Positions 6,330 to 15,877 are shown, counted from the stretch's first letter. The stretch: 35,396 nt of DNA from Blautia sp. (GCA_017459635.1 JAFUCO010000072.1:1-35396), one strand, 5' to 3'. The notes: generated from the letters alone by a model not told the origin. Numbers and translations are program-made.

Positions 6330-8672
6330 TTACAGTCTTGCTTTAACAGCTTCTGCAGCTGCTGTTGCTTTCTTCCCGCTGCTTTTTGTGGTCTTTTCGG
6401 CATCTGCTTTTTTCACGCTTTTTGCGGCCTTTTCGGCATCTGCTTTCTTCACGCTTTTTTCTGTCTTTTTGGTTACTGCTTTTTTTCCGCTCTTTACGCC
6501 TTTTTCGGATACCTTCTCCTTCTTCACCGGCGGCTCTACGGGTGTGCATGTAAACACGCAAACGGAAAGTGCCGGAACCTTGACTTTTATTGAATAATCT
6601 CTTTCGTCGCACTCCTTAATTAGGGCTGTCCTGGCGCGCAGGTTGGTGTTTCCGCTTCCGCCGTATGCTGCGTCATCGCTGTTGAAGATCTCCTTGTATT
6701 TCCCATAAAACGGAACTCCGACCTGATAGGCTGCGTATGGAACCGCCGCGAAATTGCATATCACAAGAAGAGTCTCCTCAGGTTTATCACTCTTCCGCAT
6801 AAATGTGATTACAGTCTCATCATATTTCATGAGCTGTATCCACTCGAAGCCCTCATAGTCATCGTCTTTTACGCTGAGTGCGGGATATTCACGATAAAGC
6901 CGGTTGAGGTCCCCGATCATCTTTCTGATCTCAGGAGAAGCATCACCGGACAAAGCCGTCATCTTGCAGCCCGGGTGCATATACATATACGCATACGCTT
7001 CTCTCACCTGAGCCATTTTCTGAGCCTCGTCTCCCCAGACTTTAGCCAGGAATCCATTCTGGTTTCCTACATCCCTGCTGCCCAGAGTAAGCACATAATG
7101 CTCGCTGTAGGCATAGAGCATCGACAGTGTCAGCTGATCATGCCGTCCTGAGCGCATGATGGGGTCGGTCTCAAGATAGCTCAGCAGGTCGCCTGTCCAT
7201 CCGCCGCTCCACTTATAGTCAAACCCGATGAAATCGTCCTCGACAGAACCTGTCAGGCACGGCCACAGACCGTCCTCATGGGCGATGGTTAAGAACCCAG
7301 GGTACTTTTTGTGCATTATAGAATTAAAATGTTTCAGGAATTCTATCGCCTGAAGATTTTCGTTGGTTCCGTAGATATTAGGCGTATATTCACCAGGCTG
7401 TTTACCATAATCCAGGTACAGCATGGCATCCACATCATCCAGCCTGAGACCGTCCGCGTGGAACTCTTCTGCCCAGAAGCAGGCATTTGAAAGCAGGTAT
7501 TCCGTCACCATTGGGCTTCCGTAATTATAAAGCATCGTATCCCACATCGGATGAATCTGGGCTTTAGGGTCGGACGGCTCATAAAGCGGAGTACCGTCAA
7601 ACAGGGAAAGCCCTGTGGCATATTTAGGGAACTGGGCGGCATTCCAGTCAAGTATCACGCCAATACCGCTTCTGTGAAGCTCATTTATCAGCTTTTTGAG
7701 CGCAGCCGCACCGCCGTAGCGCGCCGATACCGCATAAAGCGAGGATGAAGGATACCCGTCCGCGCCGTCCGTCAGATATTCCATCACCGGGTGGAGCTCC
7801 ACGTGGGTATAATTTTCTTCTTTTATAAAAGCCGCAAGCTTCTCAGGATCATCCCAGTCTGCCAGAGAAACTTCCCCTATGCTGATCGGAACATTGAATG
7901 ATTCCGCCGAGCCACGTTTTTTTATCCACTCGTCATCTGTAAAAGCGAAACCTTTCGAACCGTTTTTATTCGTCCCCTCGCCATCTGTGAAATCAAAATC
8001 CCCCTCATCCGCGACCTTTGACGCATCGCCCTGCGGAACTTCGGAAGCCATGGCATAGGGGTCGGCCTTAAGCTGCAGGATGCCGCCCTTAAGCAGCATC
8101 TCATATTTGTAAAGGCTGCCCGATAATACCTCCGGGACAAACAGTTCATAGATTCCTGTCATCGGCATGCGGTGCATCGGAAGACGCCTGCCATCCCAGT
8201 TGTTGAAGCCGCCAACAATGCTCACTCTCATGGCATTAGGAGCCCAGACAGCAAAATAAGTCCCTTTTACCCCGCTGATCTCCATAGGATGAGCCCCGAG
8301 TTTTTTATAGGAATCATACCACACACCCGCCAGAAAGGCTTTTTCCTCCGCCTCAGTTATCTGGCATGGAAAAGCATAGGCATCAGCGAATGTCTCCGTC
8401 CTGTCGCTCCAGTTCACTCTGAAGGTGTATGCCGGAATCTTATGCTCCGGAAGCAGAATGGCAAAATATCCCTGGTCATCCTGTCTGTCCATTTCATACG
8501 TCTTCCCGCCCGATATCACCTCGGCCGACAGAGCCTCCGGGAAAAATCCCTGCAGGATGACACCGTCCTTAGTTATCTTCGGCCCCATTACATCCCGAGG
8601 GGACTGCTCCTCGGCATAGACTACCGCTTCAATGCGCGGCCAGTTCATGTGATCATACGCTTTTTTAGCCAT
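6330..8672 (-). CDS. Divergent 1,4-alpha-glucan branching enzyme homologue (GH13) with Lys/Ala-rich tail
   Basis: The 780-residue protein has an N-terminal carbohydrate-binding region, a CBM48-like segment (FAVWAPNAMRVSIVGGFNNWD) and a GH13 barrel closely following branching-enzyme order: FDGTPLYE, HPMWDTMLYNYG, DGLRLDDVDAMLYLDYG and GTNENLQAIEFLKHFN. The catalytic Asp (about D412), Glu (about E466 in AHEDG) and second Asp (about D534) remain. Conserved neighbours are changed: the region-I His is Gln (DWNAAQFP), AEEST is AHEDG, and SHDE is SRDV. Residues about 715-780 are a histone-H1-like Lys/Ala tail with a repeat of KSVKKADAEK. The ATG at 8672 has GGGAGGAAG 7 nt upstream; an earlier in-frame start at 8735 lies inside the YfhO gene. 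It is a GlgB paralogue with possibly altered or lost activity. Confidence 0.8.
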   Translation of the reverse strand: MAKKAYDHMNWPRIEAVVYAEEQSPRDVMGPKITKDGVILQGFFPEALSAEVISGGKTYEMDRQDDQGYFAILLPEHKIPAYTFRVNWSDRTETFADAYAFPCQITEAEEKAFLAGVWYDSYKKLGAHPMEISGVKGTYFAVWAPNAMRVSIVGGFNNWDGRRLPMHRMPMTGIYELFVPEVLSGSLYKYEMLLKGGILQLKADPYAMASEVPQGDASKVADEGDFDFTDGEGTNKNGSKGFAFTDDEWIKKRGSAESFNVPISIGEVSLADWDDPEKLAAFIKEENYTHVELHPVMEYLTDGADGYPSSSLYAVSARYGGAAALKKLINELHRSGIGVILDWNAAQFPKYATGLSLFDGTPLYEPSDPKAQIHPMWDTMLYNYGSPMVTEYLLSNACFWAEEFHADGLRLDDVDAMLYLDYGKQPGEYTPNIYGTNENLQAIEFLKHFNSIMHKKYPGFLTIAHEDGLWPCLTGSVEDDFIGFDYKWSGGWTGDLLSYLETDPIMRSGRHDQLTLSMLYAYSEHYVLTLGSRDVGNQNGFLAKVWGDEAQKMAQVREAYAYMYMHPGCKMTALSGDASPEIRKMIGDLNRLYREYPALSVKDDDYEGFEWIQLMKYDETVITFMRKSDKPEETLLVICNFAAVPYAAYQVGVPFYGKYKEIFNSDDAAYGGSGNTNLRARTALIKECDERDYSIKVKVPALSVCVFTCTPVEPPVKKEKVSEKGVKSGKKAVTKKTEKSVKKADAEKAAKSVKKADAEKTTKSSGKKATAAAEAVKARL

Positions 8673-8700
8673 GTGTGCTTCCTCCCTACATTTTTGTTTA

Positions 8701-11403
8701 TTAGTCGAGCGCCTTAAGTACATGTGTTCTTCCATTTAATAAAGAAACTAAAAAGGTGCAGATAAGTGAAAGTATCGTAACAACCATCCCCATTGTAAAG
8801 CCGGGAGGTGAATACCGGAGAATAAGATCATGCGTACCTGATGGGACTCTCGCACATAATAAAGCATCTCCGGCTTTGAAACTATCGAGTGCTTTTCCAT
8901 CACACAGCACCTTCCAGCCTCCGTCCTGAACTATGGAAAACAGAACATTTCCTTCATTCTCCAGATTTATCGTACCACTTATCTTTGTATTGTCAAAGGA
9001 TTTTATATCAAATCCATTTTCTGACAGTTCATTGTATATTCCCATCCACCTGTTCTCATCATAACGGAAAAGATTAAGTCCACATAATCCTAAAAATATA
9101 TCCTCAGATTCAAATGTTATGCTGATCGTTTCTCCCTTTTTATACTGACCAAGGTAAGCCTGCCTGGTAGGTTTACAGTCATATGACCTGGTTCCACGTT
9201 CATCTGTCACAAGAATTATTCCTTCTCTGAAATTACTCTCCAGGTATACAGGTCCGTCCTGCATTATCAGATAACTATAATAAAGCCTTACTGGTTTTCC
9301 CTCATCCTCCCTGCTGTAAAAGTAACTGCTCCAGTCACTGCTATCCGTCAATGTGCAGTTTTCTGTCTCCATAGAGTCCGGATCTATCAAAGTGAATACA
9401 TTCGTTTTATATCCACAGACAGCATCAAGAAAAGTGTTCTGATCATCAATGCAGTGTATTTCATTTGTCACTTTAAAGAAAGTAATATCATCTGCTGCCG
9501 CAAACCCTAATGGTAGCGCCGTATCATTCTCCCATACTGTGACTACGTTATTTTCTTCAGCAATACTCTTTAAGCCTGGCAAAGAATCATTCAGGTTATG
9601 TGCATAATCAAGATAATATCGAATTCCAAATAAAGAGTTTTGAACCGGAGATGTTTCATTGTATAAAGTACTTACATTTTCTGCATACACAGCATTTCCA
9701 AGATATTTCAGCAATAAATAGGCTGAGCCATTCATGGTAGAAGAATAATAATCTATTCCATAAAAGTTACCGATCATAGCTGGGTTAAACGTAAACCCGT
9801 CTATAGCAGCCATACGATAAAAATCTTTTTCTCCGCTCTTCCACAGACTTCCATATTGCTGCTGTTTCATCATATTATTAGTGTATATCTCTATATTTGA
9901 TACAGCAAATCCTCCTTCTTCAAGATTTGCAACTCTTACAAAGTTCCTCCCGCTTCCCACGACCTCCAGGATTGTAAACACTGCCAAAAACAAGAGTGCC
10001 GGCTTTCTGGACGAGATCACATATCCGTTTTTATGCATATTTCCGCATATAACAGCCGCACCAAGCATTACCACACCCAGAATAAAGAGGATAATATCTG
10101 TCCTGTCCGGACCATCCGCTGCCGGTTTTAAGCTTACAAACATAAATACCGCTGTTCCACATGTCAGGCAAATTATTCCTCCCCAAACAGGTATTCCTTC
10201 CCATCTGGACAAGTCTTCAGCACCAAGAGTAACCAGCAGGAGCGTAAACAGAAAAACCCACCTTCCCGGCAGCTGATTTGGGAAATGAAAGCCATGCCAT
10301 ATATAATCAAAAAGACTAAAGTTCGTTGACAGCATGAGCAATATCAGAAAAACAGCATTCATTGCCTTTTTCTTAATGGGGATGCTTTTGTTAAAAAAGT
10401 AAAGAGGTATTAATATTAAAACAAACAGGCCCGAAAAAATATTAGCACCGTTATATCCCAGAAAAAGCTTTTTGCCCGGCATTAGCATAGACAACCAGTA
10501 TGAGAATGAACTGTACAGATATGCTCTTAATGGCTGAGCATTTGTAACCCCATTTGTCTGATTTATTGCAATCCATACAGGAATGGTCACAACCGCAGTA
10601 CTTCCTCCTGCCAAAGCGGAATAAACAATAAAGCGTATCCAGGATGCACCATATTTTTCTCTTCCTCTGAACTTCTTCTGTCGGTACTCATTCTTTTCTA
10701 TAATTTTCATCTCGATCAGATCAAAACTGCTGAACAGGAAATACAAGAAGCAAAAGATACATATTGAAAATCCAATATAGAAATTTGAAAATATGCAAAG
10801 TACCAACATAAAAAAGTAGAACCAGTGTTTTTCCTCATATATCAGTGCATCCAGACCGATCAGAACAAGCGGCAAAAGAACAAGCGCGTCAGTCCACATA
10901 GGCTGAGTCATATAAGCAAGTGCGTATCCGCAAAGGCTATAAGCGACTGCTCCTCCCATAAGTACCGGACTGCCGGAGGCTGTGTGTCTTCTCAGATAAG
11001 ACAGGCATGCTATTGCACTTAATGGAATCTTGAGAATACATATCCAGTTCAAGGCAATGATCATGCATGAAACCGGAAATAAGGATAATATCAGCAGCGA
11101 AGGAGCATTGGTATAATATGCAGACTGAGCCCAATTATTAAATCCCAAAACACCTTTAAAAGAAAAAAAATGCTCTGAAAAAGACTGTATCTCTGATTGC
11201 TGTACATACATGGGAAAATACTGACCCCAAAGATCCATATTCAAAACCGAATTGCCGCCAAAAGGTGCTACCTCTTTTGTCCTATACATTATTATTCCTG
11301 TGAGCAGTGTGACCCCAAAAACAAATAAGTATTGCAGTAGACTATAAAAATTAAACGCTTTTTTACGCTTGAGATTACTCTCCACCATTCTTAGTTTCAC
11401 CAT
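8701..11403 (-). CDS. YfhO-family multi-pass membrane protein
   Basis: This 900-residue protein matches the bacterial YfhO family: a positively charged start, a first membrane segment, the family-type loop GGNSVLNMDLWGQYFPMYV, a dozen or so further hydrophobic segments and a large C-terminal extracellular domain ending in a last membrane helix. Characterised YfhO proteins are GT-C-fold enzymes that glycosylate lipoteichoic acid or other envelope polymers from a lipid-linked sugar; the same role here is inferred. The ATG at 11403 overlaps the stop codon of the upstream gene (ATGGTGA), which implies translational coupling; GGGGGCGG is the only nearby ribosome binding site. The branching-enzyme homologue begins 28 bp after its stop codon. 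Confidence 0.8.
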   Translation of the reverse strand: MVKLRMVESNLKRKKAFNFYSLLQYLFVFGVTLLTGIIMYRTKEVAPFGGNSVLNMDLWGQYFPMYVQQSEIQSFSEHFFSFKGVLGFNNWAQSAYYTNAPSLLILSLFPVSCMIIALNWICILKIPLSAIACLSYLRRHTASGSPVLMGGAVAYSLCGYALAYMTQPMWTDALVLLPLVLIGLDALIYEEKHWFYFFMLVLCIFSNFYIGFSICIFCFLYFLFSSFDLIEMKIIEKNEYRQKKFRGREKYGASWIRFIVYSALAGGSTAVVTIPVWIAINQTNGVTNAQPLRAYLYSSFSYWLSMLMPGKKLFLGYNGANIFSGLFVLILIPLYFFNKSIPIKKKAMNAVFLILLMLSTNFSLFDYIWHGFHFPNQLPGRWVFLFTLLLVTLGAEDLSRWEGIPVWGGIICLTCGTAVFMFVSLKPAADGPDRTDIILFILGVVMLGAAVICGNMHKNGYVISSRKPALLFLAVFTILEVVGSGRNFVRVANLEEGGFAVSNIEIYTNNMMKQQQYGSLWKSGEKDFYRMAAIDGFTFNPAMIGNFYGIDYYSSTMNGSAYLLLKYLGNAVYAENVSTLYNETSPVQNSLFGIRYYLDYAHNLNDSLPGLKSIAEENNVVTVWENDTALPLGFAAADDITFFKVTNEIHCIDDQNTFLDAVCGYKTNVFTLIDPDSMETENCTLTDSSDWSSYFYSREDEGKPVRLYYSYLIMQDGPVYLESNFREGIILVTDERGTRSYDCKPTRQAYLGQYKKGETISITFESEDIFLGLCGLNLFRYDENRWMGIYNELSENGFDIKSFDNTKISGTINLENEGNVLFSIVQDGGWKVLCDGKALDSFKAGDALLCARVPSGTHDLILRYSPPGFTMGMVVTILSLICTFLVSLLNGRTHVLKALD

Positions 11404-12557
11404 ACCGCCCCCGAGCGATATAAATAGTTGTAAAGTTCCTCTGCAACGACCGGCTCATAAAAGGATGAAGCGCAGTATAATACATATCCGTCACACCCGT
11501 TCACGTCTGTCGCCTGCACCTGATCCCTTATGTTTGTGCTGCTGCTCTGCCAGCCGGAATCGCCGCCTATGCTGCTGCCGCCGCGATAGAGGGCCAGCCC
11601 GGCATATATCCTGACCCTGTTCCAGCGTTTTGCGAGAAACAGCTCGATCGTCTCCGTAAACTTTTCAGTGCCTCCATCTGATCCGTACTGGTCTGTCCAG
11701 TAGATCTGCGGGACAAGATAATCTATATAACCTTCTTCATAAAGCCAGGTATCAATGTCGGCCCCTGCATTCATGCAATTCTCGTAATTTCCGGCCGGGC
11801 TGATGCCGAACTTCTTGCCGTACGCATGTACTTTTTCATAGATCCTGCGGACCATCCGGTTGACATTCCCTCGTCTTTCTTCGGGCGAAGAAGTCACTGA
11901 ATGCGCATGAGAAGGATCGGCCACACTAATATATCCTGATGCGGCATGATAAAAATAGTCATCCAGATGAATACCATCGAATGTCTGGCCGTTATATTCA
12001 AATTCCATCAGTTCAGTGACAGCCGTCAGTACCCGGTCGATCGAGGCATCCTCTGCCGGGTCATAGTAGTACGCCTGGCTGACTCTGTAGGGGTTTAACC
12101 AGGCATGTACGGAAATGCCAAGCTTGTGCGCTTCCTCCAGAAAGATCCCTGCAGGGTCAAACGGATAGGCTTCTTCAGCTGTCAGAGCCTCATCCCCGCC
12201 TATATATCTGGAAGCATGAAAGGTACTGCTCTTCCAGAAAGCATCGTCGAATGCGCGCATATGCAGAAATACCGTGTTGATCTTGTAATCGACCATGTCC
12301 GAGAGGAACATAGCGGCGGCATCCCGATAATCACCCTCCCCCGCAAGGACGGAAAGGCCTAGTTTTGAATAATCACCATAGCTGAGCCATACACCGTGAA
12401 CCTTCTCCTCGGGAGGTTTTATCTGCTGTGTCAGCTCCTCATTCTCTGCAGCGTATATATATACATATGCATCTGCAAATACATATACAGATGCAGAAAT
12501 CAGCAGAAAAGCTGCCAAAAGTAACGAATATACGGAGAATTGTTTCCTTCTCTTCAT
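11397..12557 (-). CDS. Secreted GH10-like (DUF187/YngK family) glycoside hydrolase
   Basis: The 386-residue protein begins with a basic segment and a hydrophobic signal sequence (about residues 8-29) without a lipobox cysteine, so it is secreted or anchored at the cell surface. The body matches the GHL10/DUF187 family: GVWLSYGDYS at the first strand, HAWLNPYRVS, GIHLDDYFYH with conserved acidic residues, FGISPAGNY and a DYLVPQIYWTDQ strand. Family members are thought to cleave cell-wall or exopolysaccharide glycans. The start codon has only a weak ribosome binding site. The gene lies 28 bp after the alpha/beta hydrolase gene and overlaps the YfhO start, so these are probably one transcript. 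The substrate is unknown. Confidence 0.78.
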   Translation of the reverse strand: MKRRKQFSVYSLLLAAFLLISASVYVFADAYVYIYAAENEELTQQIKPPEEKVHGVWLSYGDYSKLGLSVLAGEGDYRDAAAMFLSDMVDYKINTVFLHMRAFDDAFWKSSTFHASRYIGGDEALTAEEAYPFDPAGIFLEEAHKLGISVHAWLNPYRVSQAYYYDPAEDASIDRVLTAVTELMEFEYNGQTFDGIHLDDYFYHAASGYISVADPSHAHSVTSSPEERRGNVNRMVRRIYEKVHAYGKKFGISPAGNYENCMNAGADIDTWLYEEGYIDYLVPQIYWTDQYGSDGGTEKFTETIELFLAKRWNRVRIYAGLALYRGGSSIGGDSGWQSSSTNIRDQVQATDVNGCDGYVLYCASSFYEPVVAEELYNYLYRSGAVW

Positions 12558-12585
12558 TTTATTATCAGTCTCATTTCAATTCTTC

Positions 12586-13926
12586 TTATTCTTCCTGTGT
12601 TGCTGTTTCGCAGGCTTCCTGCTCTGCTGCTTCGCGGGCTTTCTGCTCTCCTGTTTCGGAGGATTCCTGCTTTGCTGCTTCGCGGGCTTTCTGCTCTCCT
12701 GTTTCGGGGCCTGCAGGCTCTGCTTCTTCAAAACCTTCTATTCCTGTTTCTTCAAGCAGCCTTCTTACCTCTTCCGCCCTGTCAGCAGCTGTAAACAGCG
12801 AAACTCCCATGCGTGAGTTCCCGGCATAGACATTCAAAAAACCGGCATTTCCCAGATCCCGGCGGAAGCATGGAATATTATTATCGCGAAGCAGGGTTTC
12901 TATCATTCTTGCTTCAAGATCATCCCTTGCTGTATATATGCAGGCAAACTCCACATCTGCTTCATCATCCCAGGCTTCTGTCTCATCACTGCTCTTTCCG
13001 CATATGAAGCCGAGCATTTTCTTCCTCGTGTTTCTGATATACTCCGAATTTCCGTATAACGGCCAGCAATGAATCCTGTCTTTACCGTTGATGCCCTTCA
13101 TATGCAGACGATATTTCGTGGCCATCTGCCGGAGTCCGGGAAGAAATACCGAAAAGATCTCCTTCGTCCCATAAATGACCATCATCGGCGGAAAACCCGT
13201 CCAGTCAAAAGAGAACGGATACTTCAGATATTCATACTCTTTATTTTGAAGGATTTCTGCGATACTTGTGCAGTACTGCACCGATAATACCGCGTCTTCT
13301 GATTCAATTTTCCTCATAGCCGCCTGCTGTTCTTCGGACGGAGGCATCTGAACCGCCGGCGATACCAGCAGCACCCTGGCAGGATTCGGCATTCTGTCTT
13401 CCGGAGATAATGCGGCATCATGGCTGATCTTCATCAGAAGGTAAAGGCAGGTCGTTCCTCCGCAGGAATTGCCCTGCCAGACTATCTCCTCAGGCTTCCA
13501 TTTTTTAAGCATCTCACTGTAAACTCCGGCAGCATTTGTCATGATATCCTTAATGTCCGCCTCCGGAGCCAGAGGATAAAGAGGGAACCATACCTCAGTG
13601 CCGGTTTTTCTCACCACCTCAGCAAGATACTCAAAGTCATTTCTCCCCGGAACCTTATAATAGCCCCCTCCATAAAAAAGAAGAAGCGCCCTCTCCGGCT
13701 TTTTTCCATAAGGCGAAGCGATGACACAAGGCCTGCCGCCTGCAATGACAGTACGATGTTCACACACCGCCTCAAGAAAATCATCCGGAATCTGATAACA
13801 CCGGTGCTCCCTGTATTCCTCCAGCACCTGCGAAAGGTTCTCCGGATCCTTATCGGTTTTCTCCGAAACTTTTAAAACTTTAAGAGCCGTCTCTATTATC
13901 CTGCTGCCGATCTCAGGCTTTCTCAT
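12586..13926 (-). CDS. Alpha/beta hydrolase fused to a DUF2007-like domain and a repetitive acidic tail
   Basis: The 446-residue cytoplasmic protein has no signal peptide. Residues about 60-310 look like an alpha/beta hydrolase of the HSL/carboxylesterase type: the oxyanion motif is YGGG (85-88, in place of HGGG), the nucleophile elbow is GNSCGG with S154, and H286 (RIHCWP) is a candidate catalytic His. The expected acidic residue may be E256 in YGTKEIF. Residues about 327-392 resemble DUF2007, a small GlnB-like domain (ACIYTARDDLEARMIETLLR). Residues 400-446 are 8-residue Glu/Ala repeats encoded by 24-bp DNA repeats. The ATG at 13926 follows GGGAGGTG. It is first in a four-gene cluster. Substrate and role of the fusion are unknown. 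Confidence 0.7.
   Translation of the reverse strand: MRKPEIGSRIIETALKVLKVSEKTDKDPENLSQVLEEYREHRCYQIPDDFLEAVCEHRTVIAGGRPCVIASPYGKKPERALLLFYGGGYYKVPGRNDFEYLAEVVRKTGTEVWFPLYPLAPEADIKDIMTNAAGVYSEMLKKWKPEEIVWQGNSCGGTTCLYLLMKISHDAALSPEDRMPNPARVLLVSPAVQMPPSEEQQAAMRKIESEDAVLSVQYCTSIAEILQNKEYEYLKYPFSFDWTGFPPMMVIYGTKEIFSVFLPGLRQMATKYRLHMKGINGKDRIHCWPLYGNSEYIRNTRKKMLGFICGKSSDETEAWDDEADVEFACIYTARDDLEARMIETLLRDNNIPCFRRDLGNAGFLNVYAGNSRMGVSLFTAADRAEEVRRLLEETGIEGFEEAEPAGPETGEQKAREAAKQESSETGEQKAREAAEQEACETATQEE
12601..12720. repeat. 24-bp tandem repeats encoding the tail of the alpha/beta hydrolase
   Basis: Five 24-bp units form alternating types, so the strongest period is 48 bp: TGCTGCTTCGCGGGCTTTCT occurs identically at 12625 and 12673, and a third related unit is at 12601. 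Each unit encodes 8 residues (EQKAREAA or KQESSETG types). Length is a multiple of three, so expansion or contraction keeps the frame. Confidence 0.8.
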
Positions 13927-13979
13927 ACAGGTTCACCTCCCGATTCCGTCTTATCACACCAATATAAACAAGTTCTGCC

Positions 13980-15671
13980 TTACTTTCTTATCAGACACTT
14001 TTCTCCCTCAAAAGCAAATCCATATTTCAGTATCCGGTCTTCCGGTATTCCTCTCTGGAGCAGGTCTGCAGCATATTTCTTCTCCTCGATCTGCTTCAGT
14101 GCATTTTCTGCTGTATCCTCCAGACTGCTTTCCCCGTCTTCCTTGTCATAGACTTTGAATTCCATGATCACGGCAGGATTTGATATATCCTTCGGTTCCA
14201 TGACAACATCATATCGTCCCAGTCCGGATTCTCTGTTTGATTTTACCATGTACTGTTTCGACTTATCCACCAGAAGCCCAAGTACAAAACCATGATAAAA
14301 CCTTTCGGGTTCTCTCTGATCGGACGGTTTTTTCCCGGCATCGAAATAGCTGAAGGTTTGCAGTGCCACCCTGTTTATATAATGATTCATGCTTCGCACA
14401 TCTCCACAAAACATGGCATTAACAAACTCATTGAATTCGCTGGTTCCGTCAAACCAGTCTTTGATCATTCTGTAAAACATGCGCTGTACTTCAAAATTAG
14501 TCAGTTTCAGCCTGTAAACCGGCATATCCTCTGACGTTTCCTGCAGAATACTATCTACTTTCAAATAACCTGATGCCAACAGCAGACTCCATATAACCGT
14601 CCTGTTTTTTAAAAGCCGGCTGAATATGACCTGCTCATCAATCTCGGCCTCGATGTATTCTCCTCGAAGGAGCTTTTCAAATTCTGTTTTGACTCCTTTA
14701 TCACCTTCCCGGATCAGCTTTCCAACAAGTCCGTTCTCACTTGTATTTGCCCAGTACGTATCCAGAGATTTTTTATCAAGATACATAGTAACTGACCAGG
14801 GATTGTAAATATCTTTTTCGCTGCCAAAAGTGAAACCGTCATACCAGAACCTGACTTTTTCCCGTTCTTCTTTCGGAATTCCCTGACTGTCCATAGCGTC
14901 GAATACTTCTTTTTCAGTAAATCCGAATGATGATTCATACTCCCTGGATGTGGTTGTGATTACATTCAGATTATTCAGGTCAGAAAAAACCGATTCTTTG
15001 CTGACCCTGGTAATTCCAGTCATTAATCCGCGTTCCAGATAAGGATTTGTCTTAAAAGTATTGTTAAACAAGGCGCGGATATAAGCTGTCAGTTCATCCC
15101 AGAAGCCATGCAGGTAAGCTTCCTGCATAGGGGTGTCATATTCGTCAAGCAGCAGGATAACTTTCCGGCCATAATAACGGTGCAGCCATTCACATAGTCT
15201 GTTCAAAGACAGCGCGGCTGATGATTCATCCATGTTTTCTGTTACCTTATTGTATATGTCCTTCTCCTTTTCGGAAAACCTGCTGTCTTTTAACATCCAT
15301 GCATATTTTTCAAAAAGGCCAGCTATCAGGCTGTTTATTGTTTTTTTTGTATTGGGAAAGTCTGCATGTTTTACTCCCCCGAACGACAGAAATAGAACAG
15401 GATATGATCCCTGAAGTATCCGGTATTTTTCCTCTTTCCAGATTTCAAGTCCTTCAAACAGATCACCGCGATCTGCATATTTATTAGAGAAAAAGTATTC
15501 CAGCATACTCATATTCAGTGTCTTACCGAAACGTCGAGGCCGTGTGATCAAAGTTACAGAGTCACCGGATTCCCACCACTCCCGGATAAAGCCTGTTTTA
15601 TCAACATAAAAATACCGGTTTTCTCTCAGTTTTGCAAAATCCTGCTCCCCGATTGCTACTGTCTTTTTCAA
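13980..15671 (-). CDS. AAA-ATPase-like / PD-(D/E)XK nuclease superfamily protein
   Basis: The 563-residue protein has the AAA-ATPase-like domain (PF09820) followed by a C-terminal PD-(D/E)XK-like domain (PF08011). Visible motifs are YFYVDKTGFI, the P-loop-like TRPRRFGKT (GKT at about 49-51), Walker B VILLLDEYD (about 172-179), GITRVSKESVFSDLNNL and, near the end, GRYDVVMEP with IMEFKVYD, the nuclease-type Asp and E-x-K. These families are abundant in Clostridia and Bacteroidetes, often in many copies, and their role is unsettled (suspected mobile-element or defence function). I place the start at a TTG (15671) because GGGGGAGGTG lies 6 nt upstream and the protein then begins MKKTVAIG, as homologues do. 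An upstream in-frame ATG (15758) has no ribosome binding site. Confidence 0.82.
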   Translation of the reverse strand: MKKTVAIGEQDFAKLRENRYFYVDKTGFIREWWESGDSVTLITRPRRFGKTLNMSMLEYFFSNKYADRGDLFEGLEIWKEEKYRILQGSYPVLFLSFGGVKHADFPNTKKTINSLIAGLFEKYAWMLKDSRFSEKEKDIYNKVTENMDESSAALSLNRLCEWLHRYYGRKVILLLDEYDTPMQEAYLHGFWDELTAYIRALFNNTFKTNPYLERGLMTGITRVSKESVFSDLNNLNVITTTSREYESSFGFTEKEVFDAMDSQGIPKEEREKVRFWYDGFTFGSEKDIYNPWSVTMYLDKKSLDTYWANTSENGLVGKLIREGDKGVKTEFEKLLRGEYIEAEIDEQVIFSRLLKNRTVIWSLLLASGYLKVDSILQETSEDMPVYRLKLTNFEVQRMFYRMIKDWFDGTSEFNEFVNAMFCGDVRSMNHYINRVALQTFSYFDAGKKPSDQREPERFYHGFVLGLLVDKSKQYMVKSNRESGLGRYDVVMEPKDISNPAVIMEFKVYDKEDGESSLEDTAENALKQIEEKKYAADLLQRGIPEDRILKYGFAFEGEKCLIRK

Positions 15672-15790
15672 CCAACACCTCCCCCTTCCGTTTCTCCACG
15701 CAAAATGCACTCGTATACCGACGTTTTTACCTGGTATTACTATAGCAAAGTTTAGCATATCAGAACGTAAGTCTCAAGAAGAGAATTCAT

Positions 15791-15854
15791 GAGACAGGAG
15801 ACGGTTCTCTGTCTTATTTTTCACACATGAGACAGGGGACCATGCCCATGTCTC
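15791..15854. repeat. GGGGACGGTTCTCTGTC-type intergenic repeat, copy 2
   Basis: Plus-strand GAGACAGGAGACGGTTCTCTG followed by TCTTATTTTTC, then a second degenerate unit GAGACAGGGGACCATG...CATGTCTC, which forms its own inverted repeat. It lies between the divergent AAA-ATPase and fructokinase genes, so unlike the other copies it is not behind a stop codon. Confidence 0.65.
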
Positions 15855-15877
15855 ACCTATCTTACTCGCATTTAGCT

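Noticed and set aside
8673-8735. Upstream ATG extension of the branching-enzyme homologue
   Set aside because: It would overlap the YfhO coding end, has no ribosome binding site, and GGGAGGAAG clearly marks the ATG at 8672.
12601-12720. Tandem repeats considered as a CRISPR-like array
   Set aside because: Units are contiguous without spacers, 24 bp long and in frame with the hydrolase gene.
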